From positions 22,672 through 86,671 of the forward strand of contig NZ_JACRST010000012.1 of the NCBI RefSeq assembly GCF_014384885.1: a stretch of DNA of 64,000 bases, read 5' to 3'. Positions 37,545-44,146 of the stretch are shown here, piece after piece. The DNA comes from Ligaoa zhengdingensis (GTDB lineage Bacteria; Bacillota; Clostridia; Oscillospirales; Ruminococcaceae). The position numbers and the translations under genes were made by a program. Each line of letters starts with the position of its first letter. The first letter of the stretch is position 1. Below the pieces are notes generated by a model. It was not told the DNA's origin. It searched no databases and worked only from the letters and a program-made list of their open reading frames with translations.

Positions 37545-37553
37545 TGCTATAAT
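37545..37553 (+). promoter_or_regulatory. Extended -10 promoter for the GNAT gene
   Basis: TGCTATAAT, an extended -10 element (TGnTATAAT), 44 bp before the TTG start. No good -35 box is seen at the usual distance. Confidence 0.55.
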
Positions 37554-37596
37554 ATGAGCATACAAATTGACAAATCGGGATTGTAAGGAGAGTAAA

Positions 37597-38136
37597 TTGA
37601 ATTTAGAATTAATCAGATTAAATTCAAACAGCAAAGACAGAAAATACTTTGAGCAAATAAACGATGAAGCATTTCCCCTTTCAGAACGGATGAGCTTTGA
37701 CGAGATTTTTGATTTCGCATCAGATACGGACACAGATGTACTTGGAATATATGATGATGGAAATCCAGTAGGCTTTGTTGTCCTTTTGAAAAATGGGGAA
37801 TGTGGATATGTTTATTTTATAGCGATAGATAGTTGTACACGCTCAAAAGGCTATGGCAGCGTAGCTATGCAAAAGATGATGGAAACATATCCTGAACTGC
37901 AACTTGTTCTGGATTTTGAAGTGATTGATGAAAATGCAGAAAATAACGCACAGAGGGTTCGTAGAAAAAATTTCTATCTGAGAAACGGATTCCACGAAAC
38001 AGGAAATTACACAATGCTCCGTGATGAACGCTTTGAGGTAGTGTGCAACGGCGGTGAACTTCGCAAAGCAGCATTGAAAGACTTACTTCGTGTTCTCCAT
38101 GAGCACCGTCCTGAATTTCCGGATGTGTTGATATGA
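37597..38136 (+). CDS. GNAT family N-acetyltransferase
   Basis: Acetyl-CoA-dependent acetyltransferase fold, 179 residues. Visible landmarks are the beta-strand pair VLGIYDDGNPVGFVVLL (about 48-65), YFIAIDSCTRSKGYGSVAMQKM with the acetyl-CoA loop R-x-x-G-x-G/S near 83-93, and YLRNGFHETGNY near 135. The TTG at 37597 is chosen because AAGGAG ends six bases upstream. The gene is clearly more AT-rich than the core genes before it and lies between 18/20 direct repeats, so it was probably acquired by transfer. The substrate cannot be told; antibiotic, polyamine or protein acetylation are all possible. Confidence 0.8.
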   Translation: MNLELIRLNSNSKDRKYFEQINDEAFPLSERMSFDEIFDFASDTDTDVLGIYDDGNPVGFVVLLKNGECGYVYFIAIDSCTRSKGYGSVAMQKMMETYPELQLVLDFEVIDENAENNAQRVRRKNFYLRNGFHETGNYTMLRDERFEVVCNGGELRKAALKDLLRVLHEHRPEFPDVLI

Positions 38137-38880
38137 GCACAAAACAGACAAATCTTAATTTGTGCAAGGGTTTGGGATATTCCCAACAAGCAAAAATTTC
38201 TCATACTGTCGCAGACAGAAATGAGTGGTTTTATGGAAAGGATACCCCTTTCCTATGCTTGCTACGGAACTTTTCACCAAGGAACGGAAGGGAACGGATA
38301 GCATTTCTCTTTGAAATGTTACGCAGTTAAAGGGCGTTTTCGAGGGAAAAAGTATAAACACTTTGCCCCGTTGGTTTTGTGCCTGTAAAGCCTTTTCTTG
38401 CAAGGCTTAATGAATCTCTAATGCGTAATATAATGGCGCAAAATAAGGTAGTCCTAAACTGCCTTCGTGGGTGTACGCCGCCCTGTGCTTATGTTTATTA
38501 CCTGATTTGTGGTGCTAAAATGGTGCCCAACTTTACAAAACTAACTTATTTGGAGATGTAGAGCTATAAACGGAGATATGCAAAAAAGCCTTAATTTAGG
38601 CATTTTCAAGCACTTTCTATAAGTACTTACAAAGGCTTATAAGACGATTTTCGTCTATATAATTCATAAAAAATAATGAACATTATATTCGGCAAGTGCT
38701 CGGGCACATAATTTGAAATATTTCCTTTCTCTTTTGTTTTAGAATATCATAAATATCAATGCTGTACAAGTTGTTTTTGTTATACTTATTATATAAAATT
38801 ATTTCTTTATATTCATTTGCGTCAATGGACAAAGGGATACAGAATAAAACAATCAAATATGGACTGCCAACCTACTGAAA
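38137..38880. other. AT-rich non-coding stretch
   Basis: No convincing gene in either strand. It contains the right direct repeat at 38510-38529. The last 300 bp are very AT-rich and rich in stop codons. It looks like decayed mobile-element DNA (inference). Confidence 0.5.
38510..38529 (+). repeat. Direct repeat, right copy (flanks GNAT gene)
   Basis: TGGTGCTAAAATGGTGCCCA, 18/20 identical to 37380-37399, 1.13 kb away in the same orientation. Confidence 0.6.
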
Positions 38881-38912
38881 AACCGCCCTAATGAGACACA
38901 GGGCGGTTTTTT
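38881..38912 (+). terminator. Intrinsic terminator
   Basis: AACCGCCCT, loop AATGAGACAC, AGGGCGGTT, then TTTTTC. No plus-strand gene ends nearby, so it may be left over from a lost gene. Confidence 0.7.
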
Positions 38913-38958
38913 CATGGGCAGAGGAAGGAGGTATTTTGTAAATATTAATCTATTCCTA

Positions 38959-38980
38959 CTTCGGGCCAACTTGGCCCGAG
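38959..38980. repeat. 21-bp palindromic repeat, copy 1
   Basis: TCGGGCCAACTTGGCCCGA core: GGGCCAA, central C, TTGGCCC. It is one of four copies in this window, all in the accessory region. Confidence 0.8.
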
Positions 38981-39012
38981 GCAGTATGCAGGGCTCTGCC
39001 CCGCACCCTGAA

Positions 39013-39145
39013 GCTCAAAGGATATTAAATATTCCCCGTCGCCGGTTTTCAGGCAGCATATCCGGGAAAATCAGTCAAGGGCCAGAGCCGCCGCAGGCGG
39101 TGCCGGAGGCACCCTTGACGGATTTCTCCCGGTTATGCTTTGAGC
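39013..39145 (+). ncRNA. Candidate structured RNA or DNA element upstream of the DUF7768-type gene
   Basis: Nested complementary arms: GCTCAAA (39013-39019) with TTTGAGC (39139-39145), GCATA (39056) with TATGC (39134), and CCGGGAAAATCAGTCAAGGG (39062-39081) with CCCTTGACGGATTTCTCCCGG-type arm (39112-39132). An inner GCCGCC/GGCGGT hairpin caps it. No protein frame here looks real. It could act as RNA or as folded single-stranded DNA during transfer; neither is proven. Confidence 0.5.
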
Positions 39146-39230
39146 CGTCCCCCTTCCCACGGGAAGGGGCGGAGGGGATGGGCTCCTCTGCCCGGCTCTT
39201 TTTAATATGTAGAAACGGAGGTACAAAACC

Positions 39231-39575
39231 GTGAAACGACCTTTAGCGTACATTACCGCTACATGGTGCGGCGACCCTGATACGGATATGGGGATGGCTT
39301 CCCGTTACTGCCGCATGGCATATAAGGCGGGCTTTTCTCCTATCTGCCCCATCCTCTATCTGCCGCTGTTCATCAACGACGCTATCCCTGAGGAACACAA
39401 GAACGGGATTGATATGCGCCGGGATATGCTGCGCCGCTCCCATGTGCTTGTTGTTTGCGGCGGCGAGGTGGATGAGGATGTGAAGAACGATATTGCGATA
39501 GCGCAAAGACTTGGTATTGCGGCAACTACTTTAGATGGAATTTTATCCATCATGGAACAGGGCAAGATAAAGTAG
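39231..39575 (+). CDS. DUF7768/DUF4406-like protein (deoxyribosyltransferase-like fold)
   Basis: A 114-residue protein opening with GTG at 39231 behind ACGGAGG. It has YITATWCGDPDTDMGMASRYC at the start, then SPICPILYLPLFIND near 41 and a C-terminal SHVLVVCGGEVDEDVKNDIAIAQRLG (landmarks VVCGG and D-I-A-I-A-Q near 75-95). This is the pattern of small proteins in Firmicute mobile elements related to nucleoside 2-deoxyribosyltransferase-like folds. Activity is unknown. It stands alone between a structured non-coding stretch and its own terminator. Confidence 0.7.
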   Translation: MKRPLAYITATWCGDPDTDMGMASRYCRMAYKAGFSPICPILYLPLFINDAIPEEHKNGIDMRRDMLRRSHVLVVCGGEVDEDVKNDIAIAQRLGIAATTLDGILSIMEQGKIK

Positions 39576-39593
39576 ACTTTTGTTACGATTTGC

Positions 39594-39638
39594 GTCCCGG
39601 AAAGGCTTGATATGACAGGCTTTTCCGGGACATTTTTT
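39594..39638 (+). terminator. Terminator after the DUF7768-type gene
   Basis: GTCCCGGAAAGGC and GCTTTTCCGGGAC form the stem; ATTTTTTTG follows. Confidence 0.8.
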
Positions 39639-39729
39639 TGCCGTTAGTGCCATCTTACCTTTTGCCCGATTTTCAGGGGGTATTTCGTAACATAGGCATA
39701 TCAGAGTAAGGAGCGAAGCGACGCTGACA

Positions 39730-39752
39730 CTTCGGGCCAACTTGGCCCGAAG
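39730..39752. repeat. 21-bp palindromic repeat, copy 2
   Basis: CTTCGGGCCAA, central C, TTGGCCCGAAG: a perfect 11-1-11 inverted repeat. Confidence 0.85.
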
Positions 39753-39760
39753 CGCCGGGT

Positions 39761-39844
39761 TTGGGGAGGCTCCCCAACAAGCAGATTTTCACAGACGAGC
39801 CGCAAGGCCGGTCTTGTGAAAATAGCTTCTGTGGCCACAGAAGC
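39761..39844. other. Hairpin cluster after palindrome copy 2
   Basis: Three hairpins in a row: TTGGGGAG/CTCCCCAA; ATTTTCACAGAC (39785-39796) with GTCTTGTGAAAAT (39811-39823, one bulge); and the perfect palindrome GCTTCTGTGGCCACAGAAGC at 39825-39844. No gene between 39576 and 39908. Confidence 0.55.
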
Positions 39845-39908
39845 ATTGCTTGCCATTTAGCGGCACCCCCGAAAAGTCCCCTAAAAATGAGAAAAACGAA
39901 GGCCCTTT

Positions 39909-40271
39909 TTACTTGACCTCCGTTTCTCTGGCTTTTTGCAGTTCCTCCGCTGTGGCCTCCATGACCGTCAATTCCTTTTCGTCCATTGAGTTGAGCAACC
40001 TATCAATGTGCTGGCGGCAGTCGCTTTCGCTGTTCTGCCTGTCAGGATAAAAGAACTGGTCTACGGAAATGTCCAGCAGGGTGACGATTTGGTAAAAGGT
40101 GTTCAGGCTCGGGTGCTGTCCCCGGTTTTCAAAATACATGATGGAGCGTGGGGTTCGGTCTACGAGCTGTGCAAGGTATTCCTGCGTCCAACCTTTCGCC
40201 TCTCTCTTGCGCTTGATCTCCCGGCCTAATGCGTGGAAGTCAAGCCGTCGTTCATCTTGGTACATTCTCAT
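39909..40271 (-). CDS. XRE-family helix-turn-helix regulator
   Basis: DNA-binding regulator of 120 residues. The HTH lies at about 15-70: LGREIKRKREAKGWTQEYLAQLVDRTPRSIMYFENRGQHPS is the Cro/C1 pattern (landmarks WTQEYLA and RSIMYFENRG). The C-terminal half is acidic and helical, possibly for dimerisation or ligand sensing. AGAGGTAAT lies just before the ATG at 40271; an ATG two codons on is as plausible. It is divergent from the MarR-MATE pair. Such genes in conjugative or transposable elements usually control transfer or excision genes (family knowledge). Confidence 0.8.
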   Translation of the reverse strand: MRMYQDERRLDFHALGREIKRKREAKGWTQEYLAQLVDRTPRSIMYFENRGQHPSLNTFYQIVTLLDISVDQFFYPDRQNSESDCRQHIDRLLNSMDEKELTVMEATAEELQKARETEVK

Positions 40272-40379
40272 ATTACCTCTATATTATTTTACATTTCGGG
40301 TTTGATTATGAGAACGAAACGCAATTTTATGTTTTGGTAGTATTTTATGACACTTTCGGAGCATTTATGATTTGGCCAC

Positions 40380-40433
40380 TTGACAAAATCCGCAAACGGA
40401 CTATAATATAATCAAAATCCGTAAACGGATTTT
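40380..40433 (+). promoter_or_regulatory. Promoter with two operators for the MarR-MATE operon
   Basis: TTGACA (40380-40385), 16 bases, TATAAT (40402-40407). A half-perfect site AATCCGCAAACGGA fills the spacer, and a perfect inverted repeat AAAATCCGTAAACGGATTTT lies at 40414-40433 over the transcription start. Shared core TCCGyAAACGGA. This is the expected layout for autorepression by the MarR protein encoded 33 bp downstream. Confidence 0.8.
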
Positions 40434-40465
40434 GAGAACATACCAATCTACAAGGAGTTTATGAT

Positions 40466-40951
40466 ATGAACGATATGAATAAGATTATTGAGCAACGGAT
40501 CATTTATACCCACCTTTACAATCAGTATGAGGGCATTTATCAGAAGATTGCGCAGAACGCAGGAATGGCAGAAATTCCTTACCGTGTTTTATATGCGCTG
40601 TGTGAAGATGGAAAGAAGTGGTCACAGATTGATATTTGTCGAGAGTGGAATTACGCAAAACAAAGTGTAAATACCGCCATTTCCAAATTAGTCAAACAAG
40701 GATATGTGGTTTTGATGCAGGATAAATCTATGCCGAGAAATCACAAGATTATTGTATTAACGGAACAGGGGCAGGAGTTTTGCAACCGTTGGGTTCGTCC
40801 GGTCATCGACGCAGACAATCAGGCTTTTGCGGCCATGTCGGAACAGGAACGGAAAATGTGCATTGCGATTAGAAAAAAACATTATGAATTTGTGAAAAAC
40901 AGCTTGAAAGATTTGCTGGAGCTATCCGAGGAGGAAAATACAGGTGAATAA
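40466..40951 (+). CDS. MarR-family transcriptional regulator (controls the MATE gene)
   Basis: Winged-helix regulator of 161 residues. The DNA-binding part lies at about 45-100: WSQIDICREWNYAKQSVNTAISKLVKQGYVVL, then the wing SMPRNHKIIVLTEQGQEF. Long helices at both ends form the dimer. The MATE gene overlaps its end by 8 bp, so it very likely represses the efflux gene until a drug or dye binds. Two operators sit in its promoter. The gene pair is AT-richer than the core genome. Confidence 0.88.
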   Translation: MNDMNKIIEQRIIYTHLYNQYEGIYQKIAQNAGMAEIPYRVLYALCEDGKKWSQIDICREWNYAKQSVNTAISKLVKQGYVVLMQDKSMPRNHKIIVLTEQGQEFCNRWVRPVIDADNQAFAAMSEQERKMCIAIRKKHYEFVKNSLKDLLELSEEENTGE

Positions 40952-42281
40952 AGCGGTTGACTTTACAAAAGGCAATCCGCTTTCCCTGATTGCCCGATTT
41001 TCCGTACCGATTTTCATAGGCTACCTCTTTCAACAGGTCTATTCCCTTGTTGACCGTATCATTGTTGGACAGCTTGTAGGAGCAGACGCATTTTCGGCAG
41101 TCGGCTCTACCACCGCTATTACATCAATGTTCATGTCCATGTGCATTGGAGCGTCCTCTGGCGCTGGGGTCATCGTGTCGCAGTATTACGGTGCGAGAGA
41201 TGAAAAAAATACAGCGAAAGCAATTTCAAACGGTGCGTATGTAAACATTGCTGTGGCAATCGTTATGACGATAATTGCATTGGTAACAATCCGCCCGATT
41301 CTTACGCTATTACAAACGCCCGCCGAACTGATGGATGATGCAGCTTCATATATGCTGATTTATATGGCTGGCTTGATTGCAGTATCCGCCTATTATGTTC
41401 CGTTTTCTATTATGCAGGCATTGGGCGATTCCACAACGCCTTTGATTTTTTTGATTGTATGCAGCGTTCTGAATGTGGTGCTTGATTTGCTGTTTGTCGG
41501 CCCGTTGCAAATGGGGGTAAATGGTGCTGCTATTGCCACGGTTCTCGCACAATGTATTTCGGCTGTTTTCTGTATCGTCTATGCGTTCCGAAAAATGCCG
41601 ATTATGAAATTGGCGGTAAAGCACGCCGCCATAGATTGGAAGATTATCAAAGAAACTGTTCGGATTGGACTGCCCACGGGACTTCAATTCGCGCTGATCT
41701 ATCTTTCCAGTGTAATCCTGCAAAGAACAGTAAACCGTTTTGGAGCCACTGTGATTGGCGCATTTGCGGCAACAACACAGGTAGAAATACTGATTCAACA
41801 GATATACTCCACTCTGGGAACAACAATGGCAACCTATGCAGCGCAAAACATTGGCGCAAAAAAACCGAAACGAATACGGGAGGCCTTGCGGACGGTCTTA
41901 TTTCTTTGTGCAGGTGTCTCCGTTCTTTGGCTGATTTGTGCATTACTTGGCGGAAATATCATCATGGGAGTTTTTGTAGATGATAGCGCCATGACAGGGA
42001 TTGCCGCAACTGGCGCCCGCATAACAGCGGTATTCTTTATGGCATTTGGTGTGACGACAGTTTTGCGGCGGCTCCTTGCAGGAGTAGGCGATTCTGCATT
42101 TACACTTACCAGCGGAATTGTAGAAATTGCCGCCCGTATTATACTCGGCTTCTCGTTGACAGCTATTCCTGCTCTTGGTATGTGGGGAATTTGGTTGACA
42201 ACAGGATTTACATGGCTTGCTACGGCAATCTATGCGATATGGCGTTATAGAAGAAATTGTCTAAAAATATTAGGAGCCTGA
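40944..42281 (+). CDS. MATE family multidrug efflux transporter
   Basis: Twelve-helix inner membrane Na+/H+-coupled exporter of drugs and cationic compounds, 445 residues. It starts with GTG at 40944 (MNKAVDFTKGNPLSLIARFSVP) behind GAGGAGG inside the MarR gene. Two homologous six-helix halves are seen, with IGYLFQQVYSLVDRIIVGQ near 24 and the second half beginning ETVRIGLPTGLQFALIYLSS near 235, plus the family-typical ALGDSTTPLIF. Substrate unknown. Expression is coupled to MarR. Confidence 0.92.
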   Translation: MNKAVDFTKGNPLSLIARFSVPIFIGYLFQQVYSLVDRIIVGQLVGADAFSAVGSTTAITSMFMSMCIGASSGAGVIVSQYYGARDEKNTAKAISNGAYVNIAVAIVMTIIALVTIRPILTLLQTPAELMDDAASYMLIYMAGLIAVSAYYVPFSIMQALGDSTTPLIFLIVCSVLNVVLDLLFVGPLQMGVNGAAIATVLAQCISAVFCIVYAFRKMPIMKLAVKHAAIDWKIIKETVRIGLPTGLQFALIYLSSVILQRTVNRFGATVIGAFAATTQVEILIQQIYSTLGTTMATYAAQNIGAKKPKRIREALRTVLFLCAGVSVLWLICALLGGNIIMGVFVDDSAMTGIAATGARITAVFFMAFGVTTVLRRLLAGVGDSAFTLTSGIVEIAARIILGFSLTAIPALGMWGIWLTTGFTWLATAIYAIWRYRRNCLKILGA

Positions 42282-42398
42282 GAACGACAAAGTATAAGTG
42301 AATAAAGTTTCGTGAAAATTGACTGCCCCGGATGGGGAAAGAAAAAAACCGTTAGTCAGGGCAGTTGATTTGGTGCGCTTGTTTTGTGGTGTTACCCT

Positions 42399-42440
42399 AA
42401 CGGCGGTTTTGAAATAACGATTTCAGAGCCGCCGTTTTCC
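42399..42440 (+). terminator. Terminator-like hairpin after the MATE gene
   Basis: AACGGCGG (42399) pairs with CCGCCGTT (42429), with an inner GAAAT/ATTTC hairpin, followed by TTCC. Confidence 0.55.
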
Positions 42441-42488
42441 TTTTGAAAAAATGGATTTACGGAGGGTGTGATAAAGTCGCCCTTTTTT

Positions 42489-42534
42489 AAGGATACGGCG
42501 GTATCCGAGGAGGTATCGCCGTGTCCTTTTTGCC
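42489..42534 (+). terminator. Hairpin with T-run
   Basis: AAGGATACGGCG pairs with CGCCGTGTCCTT (one wobble), followed by TTTTGCC. It may be a terminator or the end of a decayed leader. Confidence 0.5.
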
Positions 42535-42572
42535 TTTTCGCAACATCCATGATTTTCACCAGCTAAAAAAAG

Positions 42573-42604
42573 CGTAGCTCCCCCTCCGGGGCAGTCTGGC
42601 TACG
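42573..42604 (+). other. Hairpin in the sigma-like gene leader
   Basis: CGTAGC (42573) pairs with GCTACG (42599) around an inner CCCC-CTC-GGGG hairpin. The 42282-42798 gap holds this, two terminator-like hairpins, palindrome copy 3 and the ribosome-site hairpin, but no gene. Confidence 0.45.
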
Positions 42605-42700
42605 AAGGTACAATATATCAGTACCATGCAGATAATATAGTTTCGCTCGTCCGAGTGGCTTCATGCCGCCCGGGCGTTTTTCTTTTCTCATGGAGCCGCC

Positions 42701-42721
42701 TCGGGCCAACTTGGCCCGAAG
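42701..42721. repeat. 21-bp palindromic repeat, copy 3
   Basis: TCGGGCCAACTTGGCCCGAAG, 78 bp upstream of the sigma-like gene. Confidence 0.85.
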
Positions 42722-42748
42722 TCCGGCCCCGGTGCCGCTCCCCGCCGT

Positions 42749-42792
42749 CCTCCGTTTCGGTCACTCGTCAACACCCAACACCGAAACGGAGG
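42749..42792 (+). promoter_or_regulatory. Hairpin that buries the ribosome-binding site of the sigma-like gene
   Basis: CCTCCGTTTCGGT (42749-42761) is the exact complement of ACCGAAACGGAGG (42780-42792). The GGAGG in the right arm is the ribosome site of the gene starting at 42799. A 13-bp stem of this strength should block initiation unless something opens it. Confidence 0.7.
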
Positions 42793-42798
42793 TACACA

Positions 42799-43221
42799 AT
42801 GAAGGAAATCAATTTGCGGGATTTTTACCCGTGGTACATGGAAGATGTTATGGTCGAGGTCACGGAGGAAGTTGCAGAAGAACTGCTGGCGGGCCAGAGG
42901 TACATCAAGGCCAGCCGCCGCCGTGTCTACCGCAATAAGGCGCACTACTCGCTGGACGCCGAGGACGGTATCGAGTATTCCGCCTGCTTCTCCAACCCCT
43001 CTCCGCAAGAGCTGATCGAGCGCATGGAACGCTTTGAATATCTCTGCCATGCCCTGAACAGTCTGCCAGACGCACAGGGCCAGCGGGTGTTTGAACACTA
43101 TCTGCTGGGCCACCCGGTCAAGGCGATTGCCGCCGCCGAGGGCGTGACGGAAAGGGCTGTCAGCGCCGCTATCCAGCGTGGCTTGGACAACATGAAAAAA
43201 TATCTGAAAAAAGTTCTGTGA
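42799..43221 (+). CDS. Sigma-70-like/HTH protein of a mobile element
   Basis: A 140-residue protein starting MKEINLRDFYPWYMEDVMVEV behind ACGGAGG. The N-terminal half has basic residues (KASRRRVYRNKAHYSLD) and an acidic patch. The C-terminal half looks like sigma region 4: LNSLPDAQGQRVFEHYLLGHPVKAIAAAEGVTERAVSAAIQRGLDNMKKYL (landmarks RVFEHYLLG and VTERAVSAAIQRG near 112-125). Proteins of this type are common beside serine recombinases in Clostridial transposons, where they regulate element genes. True sigma activity is unproven. Confidence 0.7.
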   Translation: MKEINLRDFYPWYMEDVMVEVTEEVAEELLAGQRYIKASRRRVYRNKAHYSLDAEDGIEYSACFSNPSPQELIERMERFEYLCHALNSLPDAQGQRVFEHYLLGHPVKAIAAAEGVTERAVSAAIQRGLDNMKKYLKKVL

Positions 43222-43261
43222 GCCTATTCCTTTTTCCGGTCAAACCGACACGGTTAATGAG

Positions 43262-43545
43262 AGGATAAACATTCCTCCCACAACTGAATAGCGGGCAACT
43301 CGGAGTACCCGGCAGGGAGCCGGGCGGCAGGTACGCAGAGACTTTCCCGTGAGGGAAACGAGCGATAACTACCCTTGCCGCAGGTGGGGACGAGCCATCC
43401 CCACGGCCATGATCTGCAACGGGCCGCAAGGGATAAGCTGGCGGCTTATCCGCTCCGATTTGCCGCACAATCCAGCGGGGGTGCTGGCTGAAATCATCGT
43501 TGTCTTGCGACAGGCCGAACATACAGTGCCAGCGCCCCCAACTTT
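43262..43545 (+). ncRNA. Candidate structured non-coding RNA in the mobile element
   Basis: GC-rich, no plausible protein frame. Hairpins in order: CCGGC (43309)/GCCGG (43319) inside GTAC/GTAC; TTTCCC-GTGA-GGGAAA at 43343-43358; GTGGGGA (43384) with TCCCCAC (43398); GGATAAG (43431) with CTTATCC (43445). Four stems in 150 nt, two with tight loops, suggest selection for structure. It lies between the sigma-like gene and a small broken gene. The identity of the RNA, if any, is unknown to me. Confidence 0.45.
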
Positions 43546-43566
43546 ATAAGAAAGAAGGTTTTGACC

Positions 43567-43736
43567 ATGAATGAGGAATGGAGCAACAACGCTTGCCGTG
43601 GCTATGTTATCAAGGCCATGAAAAACTGCGGTTTCAGCGCAAAGGACATTCATCAGGTACTTGTCGAGCTCTATGAAGTTTTGACTTCTGCGCTGTGGAG
43701 GAGGCGGCGCACTATTACGAAAACTGGCAGTCCTGA
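43567..43736 (+). pseudogene. Small mobile-element protein gene with a one-base deletion
   Basis: ATG 43567 follows AAAGAAGG. The frame reads MNEEWSNNACRGYVIKAMKN and on to VELYE, then turns into an arginine-rich, implausible tail. One base lost near 43675-43677 explains it. In the other frame the sequence continues SFDFCAVEEAAHYYENWQS and stops at 43734, a natural end of about 56 residues. The family is one of the small helical proteins found near recombinases in Clostridial elements; function unknown. Programmed frameshifting or a sequencing error are alternatives. Confidence 0.55.
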
Positions 43737-43738
43737 CC

Positions 43739-43759
43739 TCGGGCCAACTTGGCCCGAAG
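43739..43759. repeat. 21-bp palindromic repeat, copy 4
   Basis: TCGGGCCAACTTGGCCCGAAG, starting three bases after the restored stop of the broken small gene. Confidence 0.85.
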
Positions 43760-43874
43760 CGTGGAGCGGAACGAAAGGGCAGCACTCTTTGCCGGGTGCT
43801 GTCCTTTCGCTTTTCCCCACCGGGACAATGTGGGAAAACGCTGGCAGTCAACCAACTACGCAAAGGAGGCTTTA

Positions 43875-44060
43875 ATGGTACAATCCGTTACTTATCAGAG
43901 CGAAACCAAGACCGTACCTTTTCAGGGGAAAAGCATTGTGCTGGAAAGTCTTACGCCGGTACTTTCCCCCAAGGAAAAAGAGAAGCGGAAAAAAGAGATT
44001 GAACGCTGTCTCTATGAAGTGTTCAGTAAGTACAGAAGGGCCGGAGATACCCCGGCCTGA
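43875..44060 (+). CDS. Small mobile-element protein (61 residues), unknown function
   Basis: ATG 43875 follows CAAAGGAGG at good spacing. The protein begins MVQSVTYQSETKTVPFQGKS, then has a very basic helix SPKEKEKRKKEIERCLYEVF. There is no membrane segment. It lies 86 bp upstream of a serine recombinase and may be its accessory or regulatory protein (inference from context). I do not recognise a named family. Confidence 0.55.
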   Translation: MVQSVTYQSETKTVPFQGKSIVLESLTPVLSPKEKEKRKKEIERCLYEVFSKYRRAGDTPA

Positions 44061-44146
44061 CCATCGACAACATTGCCCCTCGGGGCTATCAATGGTATAA
44101 TATACTTGTAGGTTGGTAGCTCCATTCCACAGGAAAGGAGCCCAAC

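Noticed and set aside
38914..39234. 106-codon plus-strand ORF before the DUF7768-type gene
   Set aside because: It reads through palindrome copy 1 and the nested hairpin, has no ribosome site, and its composition looks like translated non-coding DNA.
38959..43759. Repeated palindromes as a CRISPR array
   Set aside because: Only four copies, spaced 0.8 to 3 kb apart, with genes between them and no cas genes in the window.
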